DNA from: Martinezella rhizogenes
GTDB taxonomy: Bacteria > Pseudomonadota > Alphaproteobacteria > Rhizobiales > Rhizobiaceae
DNA length: 64,000 nt
Assembly (NCBI RefSeq): GCF_007002745.1
Contig: NZ_SGNY01000011.1
Location: 124,001-188,000 of the forward strand
Direction of reading: 5' to 3'
Part shown: one piece after another, positions 43,781 through 53,163 of the stretch
Layout of the letters: each line of letters starts with the position of its first letter
Numbering within the stretch: position 1 is the first letter of the stretch
Notes under the pieces: model-generated
What the model saw: only the letters and a program-made list of their open reading frames with translations
Databases searched by the model: none
Told to the model about the DNA's origin: nothing
Position numbers and translations under genes: made by a program

Positions 43781-45198
43781 TGCACAATAGCGATGTCGCC
43801 GTGATCGGAGCAGGTCCTGCCGGAGCGAACGCTGCACTGGCCGCCGCGCGCCATGGCTTTTCCGTCACCCTGATCGACGAGCAACCCAGAGTCGGGGGTC
43901 AGGTCTGGCGCGCTAAGAGCGCCGCTATTCTGGAAGCTCCCGCTACGCCTGAAACTGTGGCGGGAAATCGGCTGCGCCAGGAAGTCGACGAAAGCTCTGT
44001 CACCCATCTCAGTGAGGCACGGGTCTGGCAGATCGAACGGTGCGAAGGGGGCGCGAATCTCTACCTGCTGCGGCAGGGCCGCAGTGACGTTCTGCACGCG
44101 CGCGCCCTGATCATCGCCACCGGCGCACGCGAATTCGTGCAGCCGGTGCCCGGCTGGACGACACCGGGGGTGCTGGGATTGGCGGGCGCGACGGCGCTGT
44201 TCAAGCAGGAACTGGTACTGCCCGGCAAACGCACGGTCGTCTCAGGCACCGGGCCGCTGGTATTCTACGTCGCATCCGAAATCCGCCGTCTGGGTGGTGA
44301 GGTAGCCGCAGTCATTACCCCCAACAGCCGGGGTGACTGGCTTCGCTGCCTTCCAGCGATGGCATCACGCCCTGATCTGCTGTTGCGCGGCGGCCGTTGG
44401 ATCGCCGATTTGGTCCTGAGCGGCGTACCGATCTACTGGCGCCATGCGGTAACACGGGTTGAAGGCGAAACCCAGGTCACCGGTGTCGAATTCCGCAAGC
44501 TTACCGCCGACTGGTCGCCGACTGGTGCAGTACGACGCATCGAAGGCGACAGTTTGTGCCTCGGCAACGGACTAACCCCGACCACCGAGGCCGCGCAACT
44601 GGCAGGGTTGGGACTGGAGCATAGCCCCCGCTTAGGCGGATGGATACCGTTACACGGCGTGGACGGAACAACCGACATCGCTAGTATTTTCCTGTGCGGT
44701 GATGGCACCGGCATTCGCGGCTCGACGGCGGCAGAAGTTCACGGCCGGCTGGCCGGTTTAAGCGCCGCCGAGCATCTAGGCGCCGATACCAAGGGCGAAC
44801 GCGACCGCCTACGCGCCGTCTACGAACGGGCGGCCCGCTTCGGCACCGCGATGACTGGCCTTAGCCTTCCCCGCGCGGGGCTTGCGCGGCTGACCACCGA
44901 TGAGACCATCGTTTGCCGCTGCGAAAGCCTCTCACGGGCTGATATCGTTGCAGAGATCTCCAGCGGCGCTGGTAGTACCAATGCCGTGAAGTCAGGCCTC
45001 CGTGCAGGGATGGGTCCTTGCGGGGGCAAGTTCTGCCAGACCGCCGTGTCCCGCATGATCGCTGAGGCCGAGGGTGGGGGCGAGGCCGACGTGCCGCCCC
45101 CGACACCGCGGCCGCCTCTGCGCCCGGTGCCCGTTGAAGCGCTAGCCGGCGACTTCAACTATTCCGACCTGCCAATCCCAAAGCCCGCACCGCTATGA
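43777..45198 (+). CDS. FAD/NAD(P) subunit with BFD-like Fe-S site (HcnB/OoxA-like)
   Basis: A 473-residue flavoprotein. FAD fold 'DVAVIGAGPAGANAALAAARHG', the 'ALIIATGAREFVQPVPGW' motif, 'VSGTGPLVFYVASEI' for a second nucleotide, and near the C-terminus a BFD-like [2Fe-2S] site, 'ETIVCRCESLSRADI' with 'GMGPCGGKFCQ'. This is the large subunit of the HcnABC/OoxAB group, which oxidises amino acids or opines through the flavin subunits to the respiratory chain. The frame opens earlier (43468), but that would overlap the Fe-S gene, so I start at ATG 43777. Confidence 0.9.
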   Translation: MMHNSDVAVIGAGPAGANAALAAARHGFSVTLIDEQPRVGGQVWRAKSAAILEAPATPETVAGNRLRQEVDESSVTHLSEARVWQIERCEGGANLYLLRQGRSDVLHARALIIATGAREFVQPVPGWTTPGVLGLAGATALFKQELVLPGKRTVVSGTGPLVFYVASEIRRLGGEVAAVITPNSRGDWLRCLPAMASRPDLLLRGGRWIADLVLSGVPIYWRHAVTRVEGETQVTGVEFRKLTADWSPTGAVRRIEGDSLCLGNGLTPTTEAAQLAGLGLEHSPRLGGWIPLHGVDGTTDIASIFLCGDGTGIRGSTAAEVHGRLAGLSAAEHLGADTKGERDRLRAVYERAARFGTAMTGLSLPRAGLARLTTDETIVCRCESLSRADIVAEISSGAGSTNAVKSGLRAGMGPCGGKFCQTAVSRMIAEAEGGGEADVPPPTPRPPLRPVPVEALAGDFNYSDLPIPKPAPL

Positions 45199-46295
45199 CC
45201 ATAACCTATGACATAGCCATTGTCGGCGGCGGTATCATGGGCTGCGCAAGCGCGCTTCGCATGGGCGAAGGGGGAATGCAGCCCCTCGTTCTGGATCAAA
45301 GCGATCTTGGGCAGGGGGCGTCGGGCGTGAATGCCGGCACGCTGAGCCTGCAGATCAAGCGCGTCCGGCTGATGCCTTATGCGCTGAAGGGCCACCACGA
45401 ATGGGAAGCAATGGGGGAGGCTGTCGGCTTTCACAAGACCGGCGGCTATACCCTGGCCTTCACCGAACGGGAGGCCGCGTTACTGCACGAGCGCCAGACG
45501 CTCAAGGCCGTGGCGGGAGCCCCGATCACGTTTGTCTCGGACCGGCAAATCCGCGAGGCGGAACCGGGCCTGACCCGTAAGGTGTTGGCTGCGAGCTATT
45601 GTCCCGAAGACGGCTATGCCAATTCATCATTGACGGGTCAGTATTTCCGTCGGCGACTGCGCGACGCCGGGATCGCGTACCGCGAACGTTGCCCGGTGAC
45701 CGCAATCGAGCGTGGGTTGAAAGGCTTTACCTTGACTACGGCTGACGGCCAGGTTCATGCCCAGCGCCTGCTTTTAGCGGCGGGGGCCTGGCTGAAGCCC
45801 GTCGCGGCACTGCTGGGTGTGGAGTTGCCGGTTCAGGCCCGGATCAACACCGTGTCGGTGACCGAGCGAATGCCGCCGCTGGTCTCCAGCGTGATAGGCC
45901 ACGCAACTGGACTGCTCACCATGAAGCAAAAGCCCAACGGCTCCGTCCTCGTCGGCGGCGGCTGGCAAGGGCGCGGCGCGCCGCAGGAGGGGCGCGGCCA
46001 AGTCATGGCAGAAAGTGTGCAACCCAACCTTGCGCTGGCGCAATACGCACTGCCAGCGCTGGCCAAGGCACGGGTGTTGCGAAGCTGGACGGGGTTCGAG
46101 GCCAACGTACCCGATTTTTACCCGCTCGCAGGTGCGCTTCCCGGCGTCGGGAACGCATTCGTCCTAGGCTGTGTCCGGGGCGGCTACACCATCGGCCCCT
46201 ATATCGGCAAGCTGATGGGAGATTTCATATTGGGCCGGGAGCCTGAACTGCCTCTCTTCGATCCCGCCCGTAGATTTGAGGAGGAAACGACATGA
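45195..46295 (+). CDS. FAD amine oxidase/dehydrogenase subunit (HcnC/OoxB-like, DAO fold)
   Basis: A 366-residue D-amino-acid-oxidase-fold protein. FAD binding 'YDIAIVGGGIMGCASALRMG', 'GASGVNAGTLSLQIKRV' for the flavin-adjacent loop and 'VLGCVRGGYTIGPYIGKL' at the end. It would be the substrate-oxidising subunit of the trimer with the two genes before it. It overlaps them by 4 bp on each side, so the trimer is made from one transcript. Substrate: an amino acid, opine or amine; not resolved. Confidence 0.9.
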   Translation: MTITYDIAIVGGGIMGCASALRMGEGGMQPLVLDQSDLGQGASGVNAGTLSLQIKRVRLMPYALKGHHEWEAMGEAVGFHKTGGYTLAFTEREAALLHERQTLKAVAGAPITFVSDRQIREAEPGLTRKVLAASYCPEDGYANSSLTGQYFRRRLRDAGIAYRERCPVTAIERGLKGFTLTTADGQVHAQRLLLAAGAWLKPVAALLGVELPVQARINTVSVTERMPPLVSSVIGHATGLLTMKQKPNGSVLVGGGWQGRGAPQEGRGQVMAESVQPNLALAQYALPALAKARVLRSWTGFEANVPDFYPLAGALPGVGNAFVLGCVRGGYTIGPYIGKLMGDFILGREPELPLFDPARRFEEETT

Positions 46296-47077
46296 GCCAG
46301 ATTTCGACCGACCACTGCCGCTTGGACGGCAAACTAGCCATTGTCACCGGTGGTGGTAGCGGCATAGGTGAGGCCACCGCCAGGATCTTTGCCGATGCCG
46401 GTGCCACCGTGGTGGTTGCCGGGCGTCGCATGGAGCCGCTGGAGCGCGTGGCGAAGGAGATTGGTGGCCACGCCATTGCCTGCGACGTGTCTGACCAAGA
46501 GCAGGTCAAAGCCATGTTCGCAAGCGCGTTGAAGATCAACGGCCGGATCGATGTGCTGCTAAACAATGCCGGCGGCCCAGGTCCGATCGCCTCGGTGGCC
46601 GAGGTTGATATGGTTGCATGGGTTGCCTGCATGAACATCAATCTCGTGGGTGCAATGTACTGCCTGCAAGAAGCCGCGCGGATCATGAGCGCGCAGAGAT
46701 CCGGTTCGATCATCAACATGTCCTCTCTCATGGGAATTCAGGGTTATCCGATGCGCTCGGCCTATGTAGCGTCGAAATTCGCGCTGATCGGCATCACGGA
46801 GACCATGGCGCGCGAACTGGGGCCGGTGAATGTGCGCGTCAACGCGCTGATGCCAGGAGCAGTCTCGGGGGAGAACATGGATCGCATCCTGAAACGACGC
46901 GCCGAGGCCGAGAGCCGTCCCATCAAACAAATCGAGCGTGAGAACTATACCGATGTGGCCGCGCTCAGACGCTGGGTCGCGCCGGAAGAGGTAGGTCGCG
47001 CGGCGCTCTACTATGCCTCCGACCTCAGCTCGGCGATCACCGGCGACAAGATGAAGGTCGACTGCGGACGATTTTGA
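46292..47077 (+). CDS. Short-chain dehydrogenase/reductase in the catabolic operon
   Basis: A 261-residue SDR with 'LAIVTGGGSGIGEATAR', 'NNAGGPGPIASV', Ser in 'SIINMSSLMGIQGY', and 'AYVASKFAL' (YxxxK). It likely handles an alcohol/ketone intermediate. Last gene of the overlapping run (4-bp overlap with the flavoprotein) and 58 bp ahead of the histidine kinase. Confidence 0.92.
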   Translation: MSQISTDHCRLDGKLAIVTGGGSGIGEATARIFADAGATVVVAGRRMEPLERVAKEIGGHAIACDVSDQEQVKAMFASALKINGRIDVLLNNAGGPGPIASVAEVDMVAWVACMNINLVGAMYCLQEAARIMSAQRSGSIINMSSLMGIQGYPMRSAYVASKFALIGITETMARELGPVNVRVNALMPGAVSGENMDRILKRRAEAESRPIKQIERENYTDVAALRRWVAPEEVGRAALYYASDLSSAITGDKMKVDCGRF

Positions 47078-47135
47078 TAAGGGCAGAGCAGGATATTACA
47101 GGTACTTTGAACTATGTGAAGGACGAGGGTGTCGG

Positions 47136-48746
47136 GTGCTCTCAGGCCGCGATTGGATTCTTGTGACCACAACCACTTCTAAACACTGGCTCGTATGCAT
47201 TGGACTGTGGTTCGTGGCCGTTTCAGGGTTTGCACTTTATTCCTTCGAAACCTCGAAGCAACGGCTGGCCGGTGAGTTGGAAGCGGCCGGCCAGACCTTG
47301 CACCGGTTGATCTCCCAGCGCGTGGCACAACACGACGCACACATGACCAGCCTCATTGCGGTTACCAGCGGGGCGCAGCCTGCTCCATTCAGCGCCGTTC
47401 GGCACGTGATGGAAACCATCATCCGCTTTTATCCCCGTATCGCTTGGATCGAACTTATCTCGCTCGGCGACGGCGAGCCCGAGGACCACAGGGTGAAAGT
47501 GCTGCTGAGAGTGCCAGAAGGCGGAAGCGAGGATCTGGCGGCGCTACGCGGTGCATTCGCGGAACAGGAGCGTGGTAAAATTGCCGTCTACGAAAATCGA
47601 AACGGCCGATATCTCCTGGCAAAAAGGGCATCTTTGCCTTCGGAAACCGCAGTGGTGCTTTCCATCGATGCCCGGCTTCTGTCCGATCCCGAGGAACGGC
47701 CCGCATGGGCCAGGGTTCGCCTGATGATCAATGGAAAGCTCCTGCTCGATCTTCCAGCACAGGACGGCGTCGATACAGCCGCTTCGTTTATTGCTCCCTT
47801 ACATTTTGAATCGGTCATCGACGGCGAAAATCAGCGGCTGTCGTTGTTGCTTGATCGGTCCGTGCCACTTGCAGCGCTGCTGCCGGCAAGGCACGCGGTC
47901 GGCTTTGGCGTCATGACCGCGCTGGCTTTGATTGCGGCTATGTTTGCGCTGCGGCAGCGATCGACAACGCTGCGGTTGCAGCGGGAGATGGAGGAAGCCG
48001 AGGCCCGCGCGGCGCTGCACGAGCGGGAAACATTGCTTGCACATGCTTCGCGCGTCAATGCAATGGGTGAGATGGCGTCTGGCATCGCTCATGAGTTGAC
48101 GCAACCACTGACAGCGATCCTCAGCCGAAGCCAAGCATCGCTCAGGTTGGCCGGTGCAGACGTAATTGACATTAAACGCATTTCCAGTGCGCTGGAGGTA
48201 AACATCCGGGAAGCAAAGCGAGCGGGAGAACTGCTAAAGCGGATGCGCGACTATGCTTCCAACAAGGCGCCGAAACCGGTTCAGTGCTCGCTGAATGAGA
48301 TCGTCAAAGAAATCATCGCGCTAACCAACATAGATTTGAAGCACCGCGGCATCCGCCTCGAGTACAGCCTCACGCCGGAACCACTGGATGCCGTCGCCGA
48401 CGCCATCGAACTGGAACAGGTGCTGCACAATCTCATACGTAATGCGGCTGACGCATTGGAAGGAGATTACTCTCAAGCAACGCTCATCCGCATAGAAACG
48501 CGAGCAGTGGGCCGCGAGGCCAAAATCATTGTCAGCGACAGCGGACCAGGCATCGCCGTCGAGGCGCTGTCAAAACTGTTCCACCCCTTTTTCACCACAA
48601 AGCCTGAGGGGATGGGGCTCGGGCTGTCGCTGTGCGCGACGCTGGTCGAACGTATCGGCGGCAAAATAGAAGCCGAAAATTCCTCAAGCGGAGGGGCAAC
48701 GTTCACCATTACGTTGCCGCGCGCGTCAAAGAGCGATGCATCGTGA
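47136..48746 (+). CDS. Membrane sensor histidine kinase
   Basis: A 536-residue kinase. Transmembrane segments lie near residues 18-36 and 252-272, with a ~210-residue periplasmic sensor between. The H-box is 'EMASGIAHELTQPLTAI', the N-box 'QVLHNLIRNAADAL', and 'VSDSGPGIAVEALSKLFHPFFTTKPEGMGLGLSL' carries the ATP lid. The type resembles DctB/TodS/FixL partners of FixJ-like regulators. Its stop overlaps the GTG of the regulator (GTGA). It probably senses an external substrate of the neighbouring pathway. Confidence 0.93.
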   Translation: MLSGRDWILVTTTTSKHWLVCIGLWFVAVSGFALYSFETSKQRLAGELEAAGQTLHRLISQRVAQHDAHMTSLIAVTSGAQPAPFSAVRHVMETIIRFYPRIAWIELISLGDGEPEDHRVKVLLRVPEGGSEDLAALRGAFAEQERGKIAVYENRNGRYLLAKRASLPSETAVVLSIDARLLSDPEERPAWARVRLMINGKLLLDLPAQDGVDTAASFIAPLHFESVIDGENQRLSLLLDRSVPLAALLPARHAVGFGVMTALALIAAMFALRQRSTTLRLQREMEEAEARAALHERETLLAHASRVNAMGEMASGIAHELTQPLTAILSRSQASLRLAGADVIDIKRISSALEVNIREAKRAGELLKRMRDYASNKAPKPVQCSLNEIVKEIIALTNIDLKHRGIRLEYSLTPEPLDAVADAIELEQVLHNLIRNAADALEGDYSQATLIRIETRAVGREAKIIVSDSGPGIAVEALSKLFHPFFTTKPEGMGLGLSLCATLVERIGGKIEAENSSSGGATFTITLPRASKSDAS

Positions 48747-49342
48747 GCAAGTATAAGGTCTACCTAGTCGATGACGACGAAGCCGTCAGAGAGGCGATCG
48801 CCTTTCTGCTAGATACCTACGGAGTCACCGCCGAAACCTTCGGTGACCCCAAGACATTGCTTGCGCATATCAACAAGGAGAAGCCAGGTTGCCTAATCGT
48901 TGATTTGCGTATGCCGCTGGTTTCCGGGCTGCAACTGCACGCGCAACTGATCGCCCGCGGCATTGACTGGCCCACGATTATGATCACCGGCCACGGTGAT
49001 GTTATCGCCTGCCGTAGTGCATTCAAAGCCGGCATCCAGGACTTTCTTACAAAGCCGGTTGATGGCGAAGTTTTGTTCGCGGCGCTCCAGCAGGCCTTTG
49101 AAAACCTGGATGCGCGGCTGGAGAGGTGCGAGGCCCGACGGCAGTTGGCGCAGTTGACGGGCCGCGAACGCGAAGTTCTCGAGATGATTGCCAACGGATG
49201 GGCGACCAGGGAAATTGCAGCAGCGCTCGGCGTCTCAGTGCGTACTGTCGATGCACATCGGGCAAAAATTGCCGGGAAACTCGGGACCAGTTCGGTAGCC
49301 GATTTCGTGCGGTTGACACTCACCAACAAGACGACGCAATAG
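48743..49342 (+). CDS. FixJ/NarL-type response regulator
   Basis: A 199-residue regulator starting GTG, read as MSKYKVYLVDDDEAVREAI. The acidic pocket is 'LVDDDE', the phosphoacceptor Asp is in 'CLIVDLRMP', and the switch lysine is in 'FLTKPVDGE'. The C-terminal LuxR-type helix-turn-helix is 'LTGREREVLEMIANGWATREIAAALGVS'. It follows the kinase with a 4-bp overlap. A perfect inverted repeat starts exactly at its stop codon. Confidence 0.94.
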   Translation: MSKYKVYLVDDDEAVREAIAFLLDTYGVTAETFGDPKTLLAHINKEKPGCLIVDLRMPLVSGLQLHAQLIARGIDWPTIMITGHGDVIACRSAFKAGIQDFLTKPVDGEVLFAALQQAFENLDARLERCEARRQLAQLTGREREVLEMIANGWATREIAAALGVSVRTVDAHRAKIAGKLGTSSVADFVRLTLTNKTTQ

Positions 49343-49355
49343 GTAGTTCTACCTA
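49340..49355. promoter_or_regulatory. Inverted repeat TAGGTAG-TT-CTACCTA
   Basis: Two perfect 7-bp arms around TT, overlapping the regulator's stop and lying about 100 bp before the GlcG/HbpS-like gene. It is a candidate site for the FixJ-type regulator acting on that gene. Confidence 0.5.
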
Positions 49356-49456
49356 CACCGCATGGTGGCAACGCGGATTCTGTGATGGAAGTCGATTAAG
49401 TACGACTTGTGCCGGGAAAGCCAGACGCTTCTCCAACCAAAACCAGGAACCACACT

Positions 49457-49945
49457 GTGATCAAACGTTTTCTCGTAGTAGCATTCGCCTTCAGCTCCAC
49501 GATCGGCGCGGCCCAGGCCGATCTCCTTACCGAAAAGAATATCCCTTCAGACCTCGCCGTCCGAATGGCGAGTAATGCAGTCGAAGCTTGCGCCGCAGAC
49601 AAGTATAATGTGAGTGCGGCCGTCGTCGATCGTGCGGGTGTCCTTCGCGCCCTCGTTCGTGCAGACAACGCTGGTCCGCACACCGTTGACTCTTCGCGCG
49701 CCAAGGCCTTCACCTCTGCATCGTTGCGGATACCAACCTCGAAGCTGGCGGAGAATGCCGCGAACAATCCAGCTTCGGCCCAAGTGGTCAACATTCCCGG
49801 CTTTCTGGTGCTTGGGGGGGGCGTGCCAATCAAGGCTGGCGACGTGGTGATTGGCGCGATTGGCGTCGGTGGAGCTCCAGGGGCGAATCTCGACGAGGCA
49901 TGCGCTGTCGCCGCAATCAAAGAGGCTGCTGAAGCGCTGAAATAG
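49457..49945 (+). CDS. Secreted GlcG/HbpS-like (DUF336) protein
   Basis: A 163-residue protein with an N-terminal signal peptide ('IKRFLVVAFAFSSTIGAAQA') and the DUF336 pattern: 'VSAAVVDRAGVLRALVRADNA', 'SSRAKAFTSASLRIPTS' and 'VVIGAIGVGGAPGANLDEACAVAA'. HbpS-like members bind haem or small ligands; GlcG-like ones accompany catabolic operons. GTG at 49457 is preceded by AGGA. It follows the two-component genes and may be their target or an accessory sensor. Confidence 0.85.
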   Translation: MIKRFLVVAFAFSSTIGAAQADLLTEKNIPSDLAVRMASNAVEACAADKYNVSAAVVDRAGVLRALVRADNAGPHTVDSSRAKAFTSASLRIPTSKLAENAANNPASAQVVNIPGFLVLGGGVPIKAGDVVIGAIGVGGAPGANLDEACAVAAIKEAAEALK

Positions 49946-49967
49946 CCCCGTCCCACGCGCGACGCTT

Positions 49968-49989
49968 GCCCCCGGCAACTGCCGGGGGC
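49968..49989 (+). terminator. GC-rich hairpin after the GlcG-like gene
   Basis: GCCCCCGGC-AACT-GCCGGGGGC has a perfect 9-bp stem, 23 bp after the stop. There is no T-run, but the position supports a transcription terminator for the catabolic run. Confidence 0.7.
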
Positions 49990-50458
49990 ATTCGATTGCT
50001 CTGGGCGCTGCGATACTGACGGCGGCGTGCCAATCATATTTGCCCAACATCACAGCGTTTGGGAGAACCTAGGAGGCCAGCTGGTTGATGTCACGCCGCC
50101 ACGTTTTTGGCGTGCCGGCTGTTTTAGGGGCGCACCCACAGCAGTCGAGTTCTTTCCCCTTGGCTGGCGACCCTGCCGACGGCTGTCGCGGACTTTGTCT
50201 CGGCCTGAATTTCGATATGTCGAGGCATCTTACCGAGCGGGAAATCGGTTAGCTGCGCCGGTGCCTGGAGACAGTCGTGGGATCCCGCTTGCCAGGCTCA
50301 AAACCAGTTCATGGTTTGGGCGAAGTCGTTTTGCTGATTTTGCAACGCCTTAGATTTTGATTTTGCGGCTGCAGCTCTCGGTGGTCCTTAGTTAGGATCC
50401 TTTCAAGGCGCGAGACAAAAAAGCTACTAGTGTCGTCAACTATTTACCACTTATTTTG
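49990..50458. other. Intergenic region between catabolic islands
   Basis: About 470 bases separate the plus-strand catabolic run from the minus-strand purU operon. An open plus frame (50027-50353) exists but has no ribosome site or family match. I see no repeat or gene that I can support. Confidence 0.5.
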
Positions 50459-51343
50459 TCACCCCATTCGCTCCGACTTGTAGGATCCAGGGCTTGCCGG
50501 AAAGACAATGGTCTTGTTGCCGTTCATGAAGACGCGGTGGTGGATATGGGCGTGGACGGCACGCGCCAGAGCCTGGCTTTCAACATCGCGGCCGATTGAG
50601 ACATAATCGTCCGGTGATTGCGCATGGGTGATGCGGGCAACGTCCTGCTCGATGATCGGACCTTCATCGAGATCCTCGGTCACGTAATGAGCCGTAGCCC
50701 CGATCAGCTTCACGCCACGCTCATAGGCCTGTTTGTAGGGATTGGCACCCTTGAAACTTGGCAGGAAGGAATGGTGGATGTTGATGATCCGGCCCGACAT
50801 CTTCTTGCAGACCGCGTCCGAAAGCACCTGCATGTAACGGGCAAGCACGATCAGCTCCGCACCGGACTGCTCGACCACTTCCATCAGCCGGGCTTCGGCC
50901 TGCGGCTTGTTCTCCTTGGTCACCTTGATGTGGTGGAAGGGGATGTCGTTGTTGACGATGACCTTCTGGTAATCGAAGTGGTTTGAAACGACGCCGACGA
51001 TGTCGATCGGCAGCGCCCCGATGTTCCAGCGATAAAGCAGGTCGTTCAGGCAATGGCCGAAGCGGGAGACCATCAGGAGCACCTTCATCCGGTGTTCGCT
51101 GTTGTGCAGTTCCCAGTTCATCGCAAACGTGTCGGCGACCGGCTTGAAGCCTTTTTCGATCGCAGCCTGATCAGCCCCCTCCTCCGACATGAACGTCAGG
51201 CGCATGAAGAACAGGCCGGTCTGCAGGTCATCGAATTGCGAGCTATCGACGATGTTGCAGCCGATCCCGGCGAGATAACCGGTCACCGAGGCGACGATGC
51301 CGCGCGTGGACTGGCAGGAGATGGTCAGGACATAGGCGGGCAT
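50459..51343 (-). CDS. purU: Formyltetrahydrofolate deformylase
   Basis: A 294-residue enzyme. An N-terminal ACT domain ('YVLTISCQSTRGIVASVTGYL') is followed by a formyltransferase domain with 'NIHHSFLPSFKGANPYKQAY' and 'GATAHYVTEDLDEGPII', the PurU active-site region. It hydrolyses 10-formyl-THF to THF and formate, which disposes of one-carbon units released by demethylation. It is last in the operon with the dehydrogenase and etf genes. Confidence 0.95.
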   Translation of the reverse strand: MPAYVLTISCQSTRGIVASVTGYLAGIGCNIVDSSQFDDLQTGLFFMRLTFMSEEGADQAAIEKGFKPVADTFAMNWELHNSEHRMKVLLMVSRFGHCLNDLLYRWNIGALPIDIVGVVSNHFDYQKVIVNNDIPFHHIKVTKENKPQAEARLMEVVEQSGAELIVLARYMQVLSDAVCKKMSGRIINIHHSFLPSFKGANPYKQAYERGVKLIGATAHYVTEDLDEGPIIEQDVARITHAQSPDDYVSIGRDVESQALARAVHAHIHHRVFMNGNKTIVFPASPGSYKSERMG

Positions 51344-51422
51344 GGCTGGGTTCTCGCAGACAACAGGGCTCGTGGCCGCAACGCGATGCTGCGACCGCTT
51401 CTCGCGGGTGGAGACTGAGGGA

Positions 51423-52358
51423 TTAGAAGCTCTTCTCGAGTTCCGGCAGCAGTTCGAACAGGTCGCCGACGAGGCCGTAGTCTGCGACCTGGAAGATCGG
51501 GGCTTCCTCGTCCTTGTTGATGGCGACGATGACCTTCGAGTCCTTCATGCCGGCCAGATGCTGGATCGCACCGGAGATGCCGCAGGCGATGTAAAGCTGT
51601 GGTGCGACCACCTTGCCGGTCTGGCCAACCTGCCAGTCGTTCGGGGCATAGCCCGCATCGACGGCAGCGCGCGAGGCACCGACGGCCGCACCGAGCTTGT
51701 CGGCAACCGGAAGGATGACTTCCTGGAACTTTTCAGACGAGCTCAGCGCACGACCACCCGAGATGATGATCTTGGCAGACGTCAGTTCCGGACGATCCGA
51801 CGACGACAGGGCATTCTTCAAGAAGGTGGAAAGGCCCGGATCAGCCGCAGCCGAGATGGCCTCGACCGAAGCAGAACCACCTTCCGCTGCGGAGGCGAAG
51901 GAGGCGGTGCGAACGGTGACGACCATCTTGGCATCGGTGGACTGAACCGTCTGGATGGCATTGCCGGCATAGATCGGACGCTTGAAGGTGTCGGCCGAGA
52001 CAACCTCGATGATCTCCGAGACCTGGGCGACATCGAGCAGGGCCGCGACGCGCGGCAGCACGTTCTTGCCGACCGAGGTCGCGGCCGAGATGATCGTGTC
52101 GTAGTTGCCAGCCAGCGAAACGATCAGCGCTGCCAGCGGCTCGGCCAGATTGTTGGCAAGTCCTGCGTCGTCAGCAACGAGAACCTTCGCTACGCCCGAA
52201 AGCTTGGCTGCCTGATCGGCGACGGCCTTGGAGCCGGCAACGAGCACATGAACGTCGACTCCAGTCCCACTGGCGATCTTGGAAGCCGCCGTCAGCGCCT
52301 TGGCGGTCTGGTCGGACAGGTGGGTGTTGTCGTGGTCAGCCAGAAGAAGAATGGCCAT
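51423..52358 (-). CDS. etfA: Electron transfer flavoprotein alpha subunit
   Basis: A 311-residue ETF alpha subunit. The FAD-binding C-terminus reads '[20 protein letters not shown]' then '[15 protein letters not shown]'. '[28 protein letters not shown]' and '[17 protein letters not shown]' are family blocks. It passes electrons from the dehydrogenase to ETF-quinone oxidoreductase. It follows etfB by 25 bp. Confidence 0.96.
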   Translation of the reverse strand: MAILLLADHDNTHLSDQTAKALTAASKIASGTGVDVHVLVAGSKAVADQAAKLSGVAKVLVADDAGLANNLAEPLAALIVSLAGNYDTIISAATSVGKNVLPRVAALLDVAQVSEIIEVVSADTFKRPIYAGNAIQTVQSTDAKMVVTVRTASFASAAEGGSASVEAISAAADPGLSTFLKNALSSSDRPELTSAKIIISGGRALSSSEKFQEVILPVADKLGAAVGASRAAVDAGYAPNDWQVGQTGKVVAPQLYIACGISGAIQHLAGMKDSKVIVAINKDEEAPIFQVADYGLVGDLFELLPELEKSF

Positions 52359-52383
52359 GATGTAATCTCCTCAAATCTTCCGG

Positions 52384-53136
52384 TTAGAGCACGCCGGCTT
52401 CGTTCTTGAGCTTGTCAACCAGCTCTGCGACGGACTTAACCTTGACGCCCGCCTTGCGGCCGCCTGGTTCCTCGGTCTTAAGAACCTTCAGCCGTGCCGT
52501 CGTGTCGACGCCAAAGTCAGCCGGCGTCTTCTTGTCGAGCGGCTTCTTCTTGGCCTTCATGATGTTCGGCAGCGAGGCATACCGCGGCTCGTTCAGACGC
52601 AGGTCAGTAGTCACCACGGCCGGCAGCTTGATGTCGATGGTTTGCAAACCGCCATCGACTTCGCGTGTCACGGTCGCCTTGTCGGCACCGATTTCGACCT
52701 TGGAGGCGAATGTACCCTGAGTCCAGCCGAGCAGAGCCGACAGCATCTGGCCGGTCTGATTGCTGTCGTCATCGATCGCCTGCTTTCCGACGATGATCAG
52801 GCCGGGCTGTTCGGCTTCCGCCACGCCCTTGACGATCTTGGCAACGGCCAGCGGCTCGACGGCATCGTCCGTTTCAACGAGGATGGCGCGGTCGGCACCC
52901 ATGGCGAGTGCCGTGCGCAGCGTTTCTTCCGCCTTGGCCGGGCCGACCGAAACCACGACGACTTCCTCAGCCTTGCCGGCTTCCTTCAGCCGCAGAGCCT
53001 CTTCAACGGAAATCTCGTCGAACGGGTTCATCGACATCTTCACATTGGCAAGCTCGACACCCGCACCATCCGGCTTAACCCGGATCTTGACGTTGTAGTC
53101 GACAACACGTTTGACCGTGACCAAGATTTTCATCAT
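52384..53136 (-). CDS. etfB: Electron transfer flavoprotein beta subunit
   Basis: A 250-residue ETF beta subunit with AMP-binding core: '[18 protein letters not shown]', '[19 protein letters not shown]', '[22 protein letters not shown]' and '[22 protein letters not shown]'. Adjacent ATGs at 53136 and 53133 both fit the GAGGA ribosome site. It is 27 bp after the dehydrogenase gene. Confidence 0.96.
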   Translation of the reverse strand: MMKILVTVKRVVDYNVKIRVKPDGAGVELANVKMSMNPFDEISVEEALRLKEAGKAEEVVVVSVGPAKAEETLRTALAMGADRAILVETDDAVEPLAVAKIVKGVAEAEQPGLIIVGKQAIDDDSNQTGQMLSALLGWTQGTFASKVEIGADKATVTREVDGGLQTIDIKLPAVVTTDLRLNEPRYASLPNIMKAKKKPLDKKTPADFGVDTTARLKVLKTEEPGGRKAGVKVKSVAELVDKLKNEAGVL

Positions 53137-53163
53137 TCTAGTTTCCTCAGATAACGTTGACGA

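Noticed and set aside
50027..50353. 108-codon plus-strand frame in the 50-kb spacer
   Set aside because: No ribosome site, unusual composition and no family resemblance.
51342..52409. Long plus-strand open frame antisense to etfA
   Set aside because: Gly/Arg/Asp-rich shadow; etfA on the other strand is unmistakable.
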